From positions 310,001 through 374,000 of the forward strand of contig JAPZLL010000032.1 in the NCBI GenBank assembly GCA_036250225.1: a DNA stretch of 64,000 bases, written 5' to 3'. Numbering within the stretch: position 1 is the stretch's first letter; each line of letters opens with the position of its first letter. Under the pieces are notes generated by a model. The model was given only the letters and a program-made list of their open reading frames with translations, searched no databases and had not been told where the DNA came from. Shown in pieces: positions 53,037 through 64,000 of the stretch. Made by a program: the position numbers and the translations under genes. Origin of the DNA: Cercophora sp. LCS_1 (Eukaryota; Ascomycota; Sordariomycetes; Sordariales; Lasiosphaeriaceae).

Positions 53037-54965
53037 TCACCACTCGGAGTTTGTCACCGCCTCCTCATCCGAGTCATATCCCGTCCCAGACTCTCCCACC
53101 CTTCCACCAACGTTTCTCTCCGCCTTTACCCACAGATCATATGACCCCGCGACCAAGATCTCATGCAGATTCTCGGCGTCCACAACGCGGTGTCCCACCC
53201 ACTTGGACGCGATCTCATCCTGCAGGGGCTTGGCCGCCAGCGCAATAGGCGTCAACACTGCCCCCGATATCTCCATGAGCCGATGCAACGCGGCCGAAGC
53301 CTCCGGCGTGATACGGCGAAGGAAAATGGTGCCCGTTCCTTCAATAGCCTCTCCATCAAAACGACTCAAGTTAAAACCAAGATCCCCGCCATCAGCTGTT
53401 CTCAGCGTCCGCCAGTTATCTTCCGTCGGCCCAGATAGTCGCCCACCACTCCCGAGGACCTCCTTCGACTCAATGGTAGCACCAAGAGAGTCAGGGAGCG
53501 TGTGAGATACAAGCCAACTACAGCTGGACAGGATGTCAGGAACACAAATCCCAAGGTACACCTCTCCTATACAATCCTCCGCATCATCAGCCAGACTGAA
53601 AGGCAGCTCTTCGTAAGACGAAGCATCCCGAAGAGTGGTTGCCAACGGCGCACGCAACCACCAAAGCATCTGCTTGATCACCGCCCTTCCACGCGCCAAA
53701 TCACCCCAGACGGTAACCGACGAATGATCCGAAGTGTAAACCCAGCGCCCGTCTATCGTGCAACTGCTCGCCCCAGACGGCCCAGCCTTTCCGAGATCCA
53801 AAACCCGCAGGATGCCATCAAGCGTCAAGCAGAAATACCGCCCGGCACGCTGATGCATCGGTCGATCCTTTTCCGTCAACGCAAGCCACACATTCAGCCC
53901 GTGTCTGGTCCTCGGCGCGTACCTCGCGAACAATTCCTCGTCATCCATCCTGTCTTCACCAACATCCCCGGTTTTCACAATACGCTCTACCTCCTCCAAC
54001 AGCTGATTCCATTCCGTATTCAACCACTTGCCCTCCTGAACCGCCTCCCGATACCGATACGTGTAAACCCCCTCCGCAGAGGCCTTGCTCTCTCCCTGTC
54101 CAATCCACCGGTATCCATCATCCTCGAACCACGCATACTTTTGTTTTCGAAAATCACCCCGCTCAATCAGTCTGCGGATATCGCCATCTCTCGCCCCTTC
54201 TCCAAGAATCCGTATCCATGCTCGCGCTAACATAGCCACGATATGCTGTACGTCGTCACCCACGCAAATCGGCGCGAAGCGGCACAGGAATAGCAGAGGC
54301 AGACCGGGATGTTTGTACGACTCATCGGAGCTAGTGGTGGATACGGCCCGGCAGATGAGTTCGAGTTCGGACCAGCGGAGGACGTGCGGGTGCCAGTGGG
54401 CTTGGTCGTCGTGGGCTATGTCGCGGTTGCGAATGCTGGGCGTCGAGAAGGAGAGTGGAATGTAGGAAAAGGTGGGGCAGATGGAGATGGTGAGGGCAAA
54501 GTTGGCGGAGATGGGGAAGCGAAAGGTTTGTGAGTAGATTGGGGAGCGAGGGCGGGAGAAAGAGGAAGATGACGAGGATGAGGAAGAGGAAGAGTCTCTT
54601 TGTTCCTGTGAATCGGGGTGGTTGTCTTCTTCGTCGGGTTCACTTTGAGGCTGAGGAGTGTGCGATTCTTGACTCTCGGGGCTTAGGCTGTCTGCATCTT
54701 CCTCGGAGTCGTTGTTGTGTGGGTCGCGGTTGTCGCTACCGGAGGAGGAGATATCGAGGTTGTCCTCATGCTGATCATTGGGGTCTTGATCACTGTCCGC
54801 CTCTTCGTCTGAGTTCTGGTCCTGGAAATCATCATCCGAGTCGTCCTCAGCGTCTTGAAACGCAGGTTTGTAAGGCGATGGGTTAGCGGTGTCGGTGAGA
54901 AAGAAGTAATCAGTCCAAAACCGCGTCGACTTGACGAGTGGGAGGAATGACGCGGGGAAAGACAT
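53037..54965 (-). CDS. Large acidic hypothetical protein with poly-Ser run
   Basis: Single exon, 642 residues from the ATG at 54965. The frame is open to 55040, but the codon there is TTG. Residues 35-145 are acidic and Ser/Asp/Glu-rich (DDSDDDFQDQNSDEEADS) and end in a run of 11 Ser. The rest is a globular region with many Trp (RAWIRILGEG, MLWWLRAP, NVWLALTEKD) and FNLSRFDGEAIEG near the end. No domain was recognised, and no signal peptide or membrane helix is present. The acidic N-terminus could be an activation or chaperone-like tail. The gene is clearly coding; its role is unknown. Confidence 0.7.
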   Translation of the reverse strand: MSFPASFLPLVKSTRFWTDYFFLTDTANPSPYKPAFQDAEDDSDDDFQDQNSDEEADSDQDPNDQHEDNLDISSSGSDNRDPHNNDSEEDADSLSPESQESHTPQPQSEPDEEDNHPDSQEQRDSSSSSSSSSSSFSRPRSPIYSQTFRFPISANFALTISICPTFSYIPLSFSTPSIRNRDIAHDDQAHWHPHVLRWSELELICRAVSTTSSDESYKHPGLPLLFLCRFAPICVGDDVQHIVAMLARAWIRILGEGARDGDIRRLIERGDFRKQKYAWFEDDGYRWIGQGESKASAEGVYTYRYREAVQEGKWLNTEWNQLLEEVERIVKTGDVGEDRMDDEELFARYAPRTRHGLNVWLALTEKDRPMHQRAGRYFCLTLDGILRVLDLGKAGPSGASSCTIDGRWVYTSDHSSVTVWGDLARGRAVIKQMLWWLRAPLATTLRDASSYEELPFSLADDAEDCIGEVYLGICVPDILSSCSWLVSHTLPDSLGATIESKEVLGSGGRLSGPTEDNWRTLRTADGGDLGFNLSRFDGEAIEGTGTIFLRRITPEASAALHRLMEISGAVLTPIALAAKPLQDEIASKWVGHRVVDAENLHEILVAGSYDLWVKAERNVGGRVGESGTGYDSDEEAVTNSEW

Positions 54966-56803
54966 CTTGATCTTGAAAGGGCCAGAGAGTTTGATAAGAA
55001 AGTGGTTTCGAGTGGGCTTTTCAGGTCCAAGACGACTCAATGATTGGAAAATGCCACAAGGTTGCGTTTTTAATCTCCCTTCTCAACCGCACTTGTGTAT
55101 AATAACTCTGGGGCGAGGTGGCTCCTTTTATCTTTTCAGAACTTGGTTGGTTGCTTGGTTTGTTGGGGGCGGCGCATGACACCCAGCCCCTCAATCGCCG
55201 ACACATTGCATATCCGCCCCCTTGGCGCCCACGATGCGCTAACCAATACCGAATGAACTTGGGCATGCTGTTTTCCTCCATGGGAGGAGGTCAGGGCCAA
55301 ACACCACGAGATGTTGATGTGCAAGCCGCGCCACAGTCCCTCTCGCTCCCTTCTTATTGATAGTGGTCAGAAAGTTCATTGGTAGGCTCTCTGCAGGAAC
55401 CGAGCCTTCCAGGTTTGCTACATTTCCACCAGTCGCAGTGAAGTAATGCTGAGAGCCTTAGATCAGGGTACTGGGTCAGGGTATTAGACGGAACCGTGTG
55501 CTGGTCGGTACCCTCAAGGAGGTTATCTAGTGGCATGTGGGTGTCTAAACAGGGGAGTTGCACCCGGACGGCGTAGCTGAACCCGAGCGCTCCAGAGGAT
55601 CGGGTGCTGCAGAAGTATTGGCGATGGCGCTTTCCACTTCTTATGTCCTACAATGCAGAACATGCAGACGACCGAGGAAGGTGGGTCAACAAAATGGGGG
55701 CACCAGACTCAATAGAAGCCCAAACAATCCAACCGCGTGGGAAATTCGAAGCGATTTGTATATTTTCGTCAACGGCGCCGTCTCTCGTCTCATATCGATG
55801 CTCGGGTTCCTCGTCCATCGTTTCTGCCGTTGTTTGCGCACCGTTGGGCGTTGTTTGGTGGAAAGGGGGCTTATTGCGGGGAATTGGTTGCCAAGCAAGT
55901 CCTTGACAAAATACATGGCACACAAAAAAAAGTTGAAGGGAATATATATTCATCCACCGAAACTGGTTGAATACAAGATTCCAATGCATAAGTAGATCTT
56001 TTAATGGCCTAAATCGCTATTAAAAGGCTTTGAAGTTTTTTTTTTATGCCTATTGGGATTTTCAATACCTGTCCTGGCACCCCTTGCCAATCAAGACTGC
56101 GAAGAAGCGAATTATTAGGTTCCTTCAAACTTGCAGAGCCTTCGTGGACATCAGGACTCCGCGTTATGCCCTGCTCCCAGGCGCAACCAGGCGCTGAATT
56201 CCGATTTTAAGGATTCTGGTTGATACTCATCATTCCATACCTGTTGGCGTGCTGCGTGGTAGGAGGGTGACTGGTGCAAATATTTCGTGCCACGCCAACC
56301 TCGGCCAAGCCGAGACAAAATAGGCGGGCAACCAAAAAGGAGGATGAGAAAAAATATGTTCAAGATTCTAAGGCGTTGAAAAACTATCCAATTCACTTAA
56401 TGGGTTTGCACAAGACGCTTTCAAGCATTTAGCAACGCATGTATGAAGCTTGAAGACCGGTTGAGACCGCACTTGCTGAGTCCAATGTGCCATTTTTCGG
56501 TCGCCCACCTACCAACTTGGCTCCGGCCTCGGTCTTCCGCGAAGCCCCACAATTTTCCTGGTCAGCTCCCGTCCAGGATCATGACGTCGACCATTTCCCT
56601 CCCGCAACGCGACAAAGCACCAAACGACCAACCACCAACGGCGCCAATTGCCATGTCGGACCGCAGTCGTCATAGTTCCTTCGATGTAACGATGACCTCG
56701 CCGCTGTTTATAAGGGCGCAATGCCATCAGGCGCCTCACCATCGAGCACACCCTGCAATCGCGACGAATTGACGGACTGACCAACCAACAACACGTTACG
56801 ACA
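54966..56803. other. 1.8-kb intergenic region, A+T-rich centre
   Basis: No gene seen. 55900-56450 is A+T-rich with poly-T near 56035-56045 and short A-runs, unlike the flanks. The right end contains the promoter of the zinc dehydrogenase gene (TATA box at 56709). Confidence 0.45.
56709..56715 (+). promoter_or_regulatory. TATA box of the zinc alcohol dehydrogenase gene
   Basis: TATAAGG 95 bp upstream of the ATG at 56804. Confidence 0.55.
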
Positions 56804-58412
56804 ATGGCAGCAGCACAAGCAGCATACGCAGCAGAAAAGGCGATTGGCCACGGCCACGAAAACCTCAAGCAGGATGTCTCGGACTACAAGGGCGAGGGCG
56901 AAGGGGAGGCTCACGAGACCATGAAGGCGCTAGTGTGGCAGGGCAAGCAAAAGGTCGAAGTTGGTGCGTCTTCATGTCCAGGGCGGTCAACGGGCTATGC
57001 TAACAGTGTGTGTAGTGAACGTCCCCAAACCCAAGATCATCGAGGACCGCGACGTCATCTTAAAGGTCACCGGAACCACGGTTTGCGGAAGCGATCTCCA
57101 CCTGTTGCACGGTACGCAGCGCCAGGCCACATCGGGGGGGACGAACTGATCCAGAAATAGGCGCGATCCTACAGATGAAGAAGGGCGATATCCTGGGCCA
57201 CGAGTTTTGCGGAGTTGTCGAGCAGGTTGGGCCGGGTGTGACCACGGTTCAGGCTGGGAAGCGATACGTCGTGTCATTCCAGATTGCGTGCGGAGACGTC
57301 AGCTCCTTCCTCCCCATCCATTTCCGGTTGCCGCACTGACAAGATCACCCAGTGCTTCTACTGCAAGAACCGGCTCTCGTCCCAATGCGAAGTCACAAAC
57401 TCGAACACGACGACCAAGGCGCTGTATGGCGGACGCACAGCCGGCATCTTCGGATACTCGCACCTGACGGGCGGCTTTGCCGGCGGGCAGGCCGAATACG
57501 TGCGTGTTCCACTGGCAGACGCCAACCTCCTACCCATCCCTGATGACGTCCCGGATGAGAAAGGTAAGTCATACCTCCCCTCTTCCGGTGCTGTGGCTAA
57601 CCTTCGCAGCCCTCTACCTCTCGGACGTCCTGCCCACCGCCTACAACGCTGTCAAAGACACGGCTGTCTACCCCAACGACCAGGTGGCCATCTTTGGCGC
57701 CGGTCCCATCGGCCAGATGGTTGGCAAGTACGCCCTTGACGAAGGCGCCAGCAAGGTCATCTTTGTCGACACCGAGCCGCGGCTTTCGTTTGTGTCGGGG
57801 CGCTGGCCAGCCGAACACAAGGACAAGTTGGTGCTGGTGGATTTCAAGAAGCTCAGCTTTGGTGTGACGAACAAGGAAACGGTGGTGAGCAAGCTTAAGG
57901 AGGTCTGCGGCGGACGGGGCCCTGACGTCGCCATCGACTGCGCAGCGGGTGAGTACGCCAAGGGATGGATGCACTGGCTAGAGATTCAGCTGGGCGCCGA
58001 GACGGACACAAGCGAGATTGTCAACGAGATGGTTGAGGGCGTCCGGAACTACGGCCGGGTTGGGCTGACGGGCGTTTATGTTGGCTATGTGAGTTGTGCC
58101 ACGTTTGAGACAGGCTCGCACTGACGATTCCAGACAAACCACTTCAACATTGGATCGCTGATGCAGCGCGGCATCAGGCTGATTGGCAACGGACAAGCAC
58201 CGGTACACAAGTACTGGGATGAGCTGCTGGAGAAGATCAGGAAGGGTGAGCTGGACCCCACGCTGATGCTGTCGCACCGTGCACGGCTGGAGGACCTGGA
58301 CAAGGTATATCAGAAGTTTGATGCCAAGGAGGACTCGATGCAAAAGGTCTTTGTCGAGACCAAGTTCTCGTTTCCAAGGGCTGAGGGGACGCCCGAACTG
58401 ACGAGATACTAA
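56804..58412 (+). CDS. Zinc alcohol dehydrogenase, formaldehyde-dehydrogenase-like
   Basis: Six exons: 56804-56963, 57016-57111, 57161-57297, 57353-57563, 57610-58088 and 58134-58412, giving 453 residues. All phases agree. VCGSDLHLLHG and GHEFCGVVEQ supply the catalytic zinc site. The structural zinc lobe is C-GD-C-FY-C-KNRLSSQ-C, which is completed only by splicing at 57297/57353. VAIFGAGPIGQMVGKYAL is the NAD(P) fold. LMQRGIRLIGNGQAPVHKYW is typical of the glutathione-independent formaldehyde-dehydrogenase-like branch. An extra ~40-residue Ala/His/Glu-rich leader without a targeting signal precedes the domain. The substrate is a guess: formaldehyde or another alcohol. Confidence 0.9.
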
Positions 58413-59432
58413 GCGGAACCCGTCGTCCGGCTTTGTGATGGCGCTATTTCCTTGGTAAGGATGCATGGCCCCGCTCTATCAGGCCACTAACATGGCGCCG
58501 GCTAGCTTGGTTACTGAGACGGGCCTAGAACCTCGGCAGTTCGCCTCTTTTGTCGCGATAGACATGACGAATGCAAGACATTTTTGTAGCACGAAGAGCG
58601 AAGCAACGTTGTGACATGAAGCCCCAATGGACACCGACAATGCAACAAATGAAGAGGGACTTTCCCATTCCCCGGCATTGGGATCTTCCGGAATCTCCGC
58701 TGGGTGGACCTGGGGTGTGGGGACATAATTGATGCGGTTGTGAGGAGAACCCACTTCCCACCGGCCCTCTCAGCTTGCTCCTGGGACCGACCTCGCCCGA
58801 AGGGAATGAGGGTAGGTAAAGAGGGTGGAGATTATTGAAGGTTGACTCGACAAAGCAGTGTTGACCTTGCCGATACCTTCTATCTCATGAAGTATTTTAC
58901 CCATCAGCTATTGCTTCTTCGCCCGGAACTTACGGTGAGAGAAGGTCTCCCCGTCTTTCACTCCACAGCTGCTCCCACACTGCCATACATGCACTAGCCG
59001 ATCAGGACCGCGCGAAAAAGAAAAGTCAACCCCTGTTGCCACGAGCTCGGTGCTGGGGACCTGCATCGCAAAATTCTCCCCCAGATCAGATAGGCGATCG
59101 GCAGGACTGAAACGTGGTCCCGCTGACGATGGCACCTCCCAGCACCCGAGATGGGGCTCCAGGCGCGCCCAGCACGACACAGGCCTCTCCTGGGAAGTCG
59201 GCTCCGTGATATGGGCCGGCCACCCAATCACGGCCGGGGTCGCTATCCACAAGCTGAGCAGCGCCCTTTCCGGCGGTGCGCTTAGCCTCTCCACATGCCA
59301 AAATCAAACACGACCCAGTCTCAGAGGCGACGGGGTTCTTGACTGCTCTGGGCCCCCCATCGCCATGTCGCGGGCTCAGTCTCAATCTCAACACCATCCG
59401 CGCAACTCGGGCCCTTCAAGGGGTGCATCACA
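58413..59432. other. Intergenic region, 1.0 kb
   Basis: No gene seen. Frames at 59050-59574 have no domain and overlap the start of the next gene. The right half is C-rich. Confidence 0.45.
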
Positions 59433-60570
59433 ATGGCGTCGTCCATTCCCGATCGCAGCCCCGTCCTCTTCGGCGTCAACACGGCCGGTGTCGTGCTGGC
59501 CGGCATTAGTTGTCTGCTGCGATGTTTTGTGCGCACCCGCATCCTCAAGTCGTTTGGGCTCGACGACTACCTGATGGTCCTATCTACTGTACGTCTTCTC
59601 CCTCCCACAGCCCCGTTTACCATCCTTCTGACCAAGCATCCGGTGACAGTTGACCTTTACGGCGTACGGAACACTGTCTAACGTTGGCATCTCATACGGC
59701 ACCGGCCGCCACCACACCGACCTCGAGCCGGCCAACGAGGCGATGGCGCTGCGCTGCTGGTTCTGGTGTTACATCACATACTCGTTCACCATGATCTTTG
59801 TCAAGTTGTCGATCGGCTGGTTCTTGCTGCGCATCACACTCAACACGGTACACCGGTGGATCATCTATCTCGCCTCCGTCATCACATGCACGTCGTGTCT
59901 GACCTTCTTCTTCCTCGCCGTCTTCCAGTGCAGCCCCATCTCGTACTTTTGGGACAAGCACACGCAGACGGGCGCGTGCATCAACATGAGCATCCTGGTC
60001 GGCCTGGCGTACCTGTACAGCGCCTTTAGCATCATCAGCGACTTTACCTTTGCGCTGCTGCCGGCCTGGATCGTGACCCACCTCAACATGAAGCGCAATG
60101 CTAAGTACGCGCTGATCGGACTCATGGGTATGGGCTGTGTCGCTAGCGCCGGCGTGGTGCTGCGCATGCCGTATCTCAAGTTTATGGGCAGCGACGATTT
60201 CCTGTGGGAGACGACGCCCATGGCCATTTGGTCGACGGTCGAGTGCAGTCTGGCCATCACGGCAGGCTGTCTGGCCACGTTGCAGCCGCTGGTCAAGCTG
60301 GTGGGCGAGAAGCTGGGCATCTACTCGACCCGCAGGGAGACGGGTATGGGTGCTGATGTGGGTGCCATTTCGGTCAGACGGTCTGTCACACGCCGAACTG
60401 AGCGGTTCGAGTTGAGTGGGAAAGGACACGGACACGGAGGGGAAGGCGAACTCAAGCTACAGCCTGGTGTTGCTGAGTACTCGGCCATGTGCTACAACAC
60501 GAGTCAGGAAGAACTCAGGCCAGACGAGGCGGGCATAGGGAAGGCTGTTAGCGCAAAGGAAATTCCGTAA
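59433..60570 (+). CDS. Rhodopsin-like seven-helix fungal receptor
   Basis: Exons 59433-59588 and 59650-60570 give 358 residues. The start has a helix (LFGVNTAGVVLAGISCLLRC), then GLDDYLMVLS. Later helices carry FVKLSIGWFLLRIT, WIIYLASVITCTSCLTFFFL and QCSPISYFWDK. DFTFALLPAWIVTHLNMKRN is followed by a conserved end of helix 6. This is the fungal rhodopsin-like/Pth11-adjacent family, with no retinal Lys recognised. The C-terminal 70 residues are hydrophilic, Gly/His-rich and cytosolic. Members are often linked to surface sensing in plant-associated fungi; the ligand is unknown. Confidence 0.85.
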
Positions 60571-60657
60571 CTATAACAATTAGACTTAACTGTAATCCAT
60601 GATACAATAGACTCTTTTTCTTCCGTGTCCAGTCGTCTGTCGGCCACCTCCAAATTC

Positions 60658-61490
60658 CTACTTGATGATTTGACCTGCCGGAGTAACCGGGGTTTCCTTC
60701 CCCTTCCCCTTCCCCTTCCCCTTCTTCTCCTTCTCCTTTCCCTTTTCCTTCTTCTTTTCCTTCTTCCACTCGGCGAGATTAAGAGCATAGTCCGAGTCCT
60801 GGTCGTCGCTATCTGCACTGTCGCTTAGCTCTTCGAGCTTCACGTCACAAAAACGCACCATGCGGAACCTAATGCGCGGCTTGGTGTCCCGCGGAAATCG
60901 AGGGTACACGCCCTCATACCGCAGCTCGTTGACATTCTTGAGCGTCTTGGCGTCGTGTTTGACATAGTGCGCCCTCCCAGAACTGCGCATCCAAGAAGAG
61001 CACGTCACGCTTGTAGTCGAACATGACGCCGGGGAATTTGACGTCCTCTGCGTGAGGCGGGTTGGCGGCGCTGAACTTCTTTCACGGGTTTTCCACGGTC
61101 TTCCTTCTTGTCCGCTCCTTCGCCTTCAGTCTCTGGACCCTCGTCTTCTGACTAGGGCAGCTCGGGGATCACCGACTTTTCTGACAGACAGATGCTGTGG
61201 CCGAGGATTTTGCCATGTGTGCTTGCGTGCCACTCTTTTGCGTTGTCGGCGACGATGCACTTCGTACACCCGCCTGGCAACTCTTCCCACAACTTTTTCT
61301 CGCGGCCAGAGGTAGATGCCTCGAGGTAGTCGCGGTGTCGGATGTACACGATGCGTCGATGGCCGTGGCGCGCCGTTTTGGGGCTTGAGAAATCTCAGAA
61401 GACGTAGACCGAAATGGAAAGATGGCGAGTTTTTAGTCCTAGATGTAGTGCCAGCCGGCCCGGGGGTTGCCCCTTCTACCATGGTGTATA
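60658..61490 (-). pseudogene. Decayed ORF with Lys-rich repeat tail
   Basis: Protein-like pieces occur in two frames on the minus strand: DYLEASTSGREKKLWEELPG and WHASTHGKILGHSICLSEKS before a stop at 61152, then MFDYKRDVLFLDAQFWEGA in another frame and YEGVYPRFPRDTKPRIRFRM in a third. A Lys/Gly/Glu repeat tail ends at 60658. The shifts near 61060 and 60975 lack splice signals that would fit. The pieces are reminiscent of 2EXR-type fungal proteins, but this is weak. No functional start was found. Confidence 0.45.
60693..60766. repeat. CCTT/TTC microsatellite
   Basis: A run of CCCCTT and TTCTCC units. On the minus strand it encodes the Lys/Gly/Glu tail of the decayed ORF. Confidence 0.8.
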
Positions 61491-62136
61491 TGATCTGGTG
61501 TTTAGAACTAGATGTGTTTTGTGGTTGAGTGGTTGAGTGGTCAGAGAGTGCTATAACTTTCAGATTCTGACGGATGGCGATGATGATGGTATTTGATTAC
61601 AGTGCGTCTTTGTCTCTGTTGCATGCGGCGTCGAGTGGTGACCGCATTGGGAATGCCCAAAGACAAGCCTACCGAAGTGTGTAATGTTTACTTTCAAGCC
61701 AAGCCGGACCATTCTCATCGTGTTACCTGCTCTCGAGTAAATAAGGCAGTGTCAGTCAGCCAGGTTTGTGCACCGTGCCTCAAACACCAAAAAAAAAAAA
61801 AAAAAAAAACTCCAGGTTGTCATCAACACCGACACATGCACGTGTCAGCTTCAACTGGCTCAATTGCATCAACAAACGATTTTGCAATTGGCTCACCATC
61901 TGACCACCATGTGTGCGTTCGAGGCGCAGCTGCCTGTTTGCTCTAGGTCATACGATGCCGCGCGATTGGCTCTTGCGGGTCAGCAGTTGCATCTCCGGGA
62001 AGGAGGGGGGCGGGAAGCATCCATGCGCGGAAAGAGCAGAGCAGTCGAGATAACCCCACACTCCCCGCCATCTCTCCCGTCCCCGTCCCGACAACGACGA
62101 CGACACACGAAAGGAGCAACAACCTCAGCATCAGCC
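61491..62136. other. Intergenic region with A-run
   Basis: 646 bp without a gene. It contains 21 consecutive A at 61789-61809 and C/G-rich sequence just before the antiporter start. Confidence 0.5.
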
Positions 62137-64000
62137 ATGGCGACAACAGCACCCGCTGCAACGCCCACGGGCAGCAATCGCGCGCCGTCGCAGGGCGGTG
62201 TGATTGAAGGCGCCAACCCGAGCATCTACAATCCCAAGGACCCCATCACCATCTTCATCATCCAGGCGGGGCTCATCATCATCGTCTGCCACATATTGCA
62301 CTGGCCGTTGGCCCGCATCCGGCAGCCGCGGGTCATCGCTGAGGTGGTCGGCGGCATCCTGCTCGGGCCGTCGGTCATGGGACGCATCCCCGGCTTCCGC
62401 GCTGCCATCTTCCCCGCCGAGTCGCTGCCCAACCTGACGCTGGTGGCCAACCTAGGCTTGGTGCTATATCTCTTCCTCATCGGGCTCGAGACCGACGTGC
62501 GCTTCCTCGCCAGCAACTGGAGGGTCGCCACGTCGGTGGCCTTTGCCGGCATGGCGCTGCCATTTGCCCTAGGATGCGCCCTCGCCTGGGGTTTGTATCA
62601 CCAGTTTTCCGGCGACGAGGGCGTCCTGGAGATTGGCTTCAGTATTTACATGCTGTTCATTGGTGTGGCCATTGCCATTACCGCGTTTCCCGTCCTGTGT
62701 CGTATTCTGACTGAGCTCAAGTTGCTGGACACGTCTGTGGGTGTGATTGTGCTGGCTGCTGGCGTTGCAAACGATGTTGTTGGTACGTGTCCTGTTTTCC
62801 AACTTATTTTTCTGGATGCTAATGATCGTAGGGTGGATTCTTCTCGCGCTCTGTGTTGCGCTCGTCAATGCCGGGAGCGGACTCTCAGCGCTCTGGATCC
62901 TCCTTGCGTGCGCAGGCTATCTGCTGTTTCTTGTGTACGCTGTCAAGCCAGCCCTGGTTTGGCTGCTGCGCAGGACAGGAAGCATTGAGAACGGACCGTC
63001 GCAGACCATTGTGTCTGTGATTCTGCTTCTGGCACTGGCGTCTGCCTTCTTCACCGGCATCATTGGTGTGCATGCCATTTTTGGTGGCTTCATGGTCGGC
63101 TTGATTCTCCCCCGGGAGGGAGGCTTCAACATCAAGGTGACGGAGAAACTCGAGGACCTGATTGGTGCCCTCTTTTTGCCGCTTTACTTCACTCTTTCTG
63201 GGCTGAACACAAACCTCGGGTTGCTGAATAGCGGGATCGCGTGGGGCTATGTTGTCGCCGTGACTCTGGTTGCCTTTTTCACCAAGCTCATCGGGGCCTC
63301 CTTAGCTGCTCGACTGAATGGTCTGGTATGGAGGGAGTCTTTTTCGATTGGCGTGCTGATGAGCTGCAAGGGCTTGGTCGAACTGATTGTCCTGGTACGT
63401 GTTTCGATCCTGAACATGAACGCTCATCTCCCGCTGACATGGCCCAGAATATTGGTCTTCAAGCCCGGATCCTGAGCACGCGCACCTTTACCATCTTCGT
63501 TGTCATGGCGCTGCTGACCACGTTTGCCACGACGCCCCTCGCAACCTTGTTGTACCCGCCCTGGTATCAGGAGAAGCTAAAAGCCTGGCGACGCGGCGAA
63601 ATCGACTGGGACACGGGCAAACCCTTGACAACGCCGTCCAGTCACACCGACGAACCCAAACCACCGGCATCGGTAACAGACCGAATCCGCCGTGTGCTAA
63701 TCTACTTGACGCTGGACGACATGCCGCCCATGCTCGATCTTGTCTCACTCTTTGGCATCCACTCACCGACGCCCGCCCAGGGCCATCCCGATAACGACAA
63801 GAAAAAGGCAACGCAAGACTTGGTCACCAACGTGCCCACCAAGGCAGTCCGCGCTCACGGCCTGCGGCTGCTGCCCCTGACGGACCGTGACTCGTCGGTC
63901 ATGACAGTGTCGCAGGTGGCCGAGTACAGCCAGCTCGACCCAGTGCTCAACATCTTCCGCGCCGTCAGCCAGCTCCACCGCCTCGCCGTCTCGGGCGAGG
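62137..64000 (+). CDS. K+/H+ antiporter, Kha1-like (3' end beyond window)
   Basis: Exons 62137-62782, 62832-63394 and 63448 onward; the third exon is still open at the window edge. About 590 residues are visible. GVIEGANPSIYNPKDPITIF is the typical start before helix 1, followed by RQPRVIAEVVGGILLGPSVM, GLVLYLFLIGLETDVRFL and AAGVANDVVGWILLALCVAL, all hallmarks of the CPA2 cation/proton antiporters. About twelve hydrophobic helices end near 63540. A long cytosolic domain then begins with PPWYQEKLKAWRRGEIDWD. Fungal Kha1 proteins sit in Golgi/endosomal membranes and exchange K+ for H+. Introns are 49 and 53 nt with GTACGT donors. Confidence 0.92.

Noticed and set aside
36800..60570. Secondary-metabolite cluster suggested by many oxidoreductases
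   Set aside because: No polyketide synthase, NRPS, terpene cyclase or prenyltransferase is visible. Orientation and spacing are ordinary.
1..64000. CRISPR array, operon, phage or bacterial features
   Set aside because: Repeats found are few and irregular. Genes have eukaryotic introns and separate promoters.

Overview
The window looks like nuclear DNA of a filamentous ascomycete (Pezizomycotina, probably a Sordariomycete-like plant- or litter-associated fungus). The reasons are short GT-AG introns of 45-106 nt with CTAAC/CTGAC-type branch sites, GC-rich exons, genes on both strands without operons, and families that are typical of these fungi: HET domain, NACHT-type NLR N-terminal domain, Clr5, Zn2Cys6 regulator, fungal rhodopsin-like receptor, secreted intradiol dioxygenase, DUF4360 and a Kha1-type antiporter. 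No species is claimed.

Layout. 0-14.5 kb: a partial minus-strand gene at the edge; a 925-residue zinc-cluster protein with a permuted-papain-like H/C pair; a secreted intradiol dioxygenase; a secreted kelch protein; a sugar transporter; a transglutaminase-like protein; a HET-domain protein; and a DUF4360 secreted protein that needs a GC-AG intron. 16.9-24.3 kb is an accessory-looking stretch: an NLR N-terminal remnant that meets a truncated membrane-protein gene tail to tail, a secreted protein made of five Cys-rich repeats, a second Cys-rich secreted gene with a frameshift, and an amidase with one out-of-frame junction. 24.9-29.4 kb: a Zn2Cys6 regulator, a small spliced ORF and an iron-type alcohol dehydrogenase. 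29.4-36.8 kb is gene-poor: short duplications, tRNA-like relics, degenerate repeats, two related CHORD-like zinc-finger ORFs and one small Lys-tailed protein. 36.8-64 kb is denser: GMC oxidoreductase, a 1249-residue Clr5 plus C2H2 protein, a phenol-hydroxylase-type flavoprotein, an F-box-like pseudogene, an SDR, a four-helix MARVEL-like protein, an enoyl/quinone-reductase-like gene with a frameshift, an acidic 642-residue unknown, a zinc alcohol dehydrogenase, a rhodopsin-like receptor, a decayed ORF and the 5' part of a K+/H+ antiporter that runs off the window.

How the genes work together. No polyketide, peptide or terpene backbone enzyme is present, so this is not a classical metabolite cluster. 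The catalytic genes suggest breakdown of aromatics and sugars: flavin phenol hydroxylase, intradiol dioxygenase, maleylacetate-reductase-like enzyme, GMC oxidase, sugar permease and amidase. They are dispersed and in mixed orientation. The other theme is self/non-self recognition and gene decay: HET protein, NLR relic, F-box pseudogene and several single-base frameshifts. These indels are either real decay or consensus errors in the assembly; reads would decide. Exon boundaries and domain calls were made by eye from the sequence; no database search was run.
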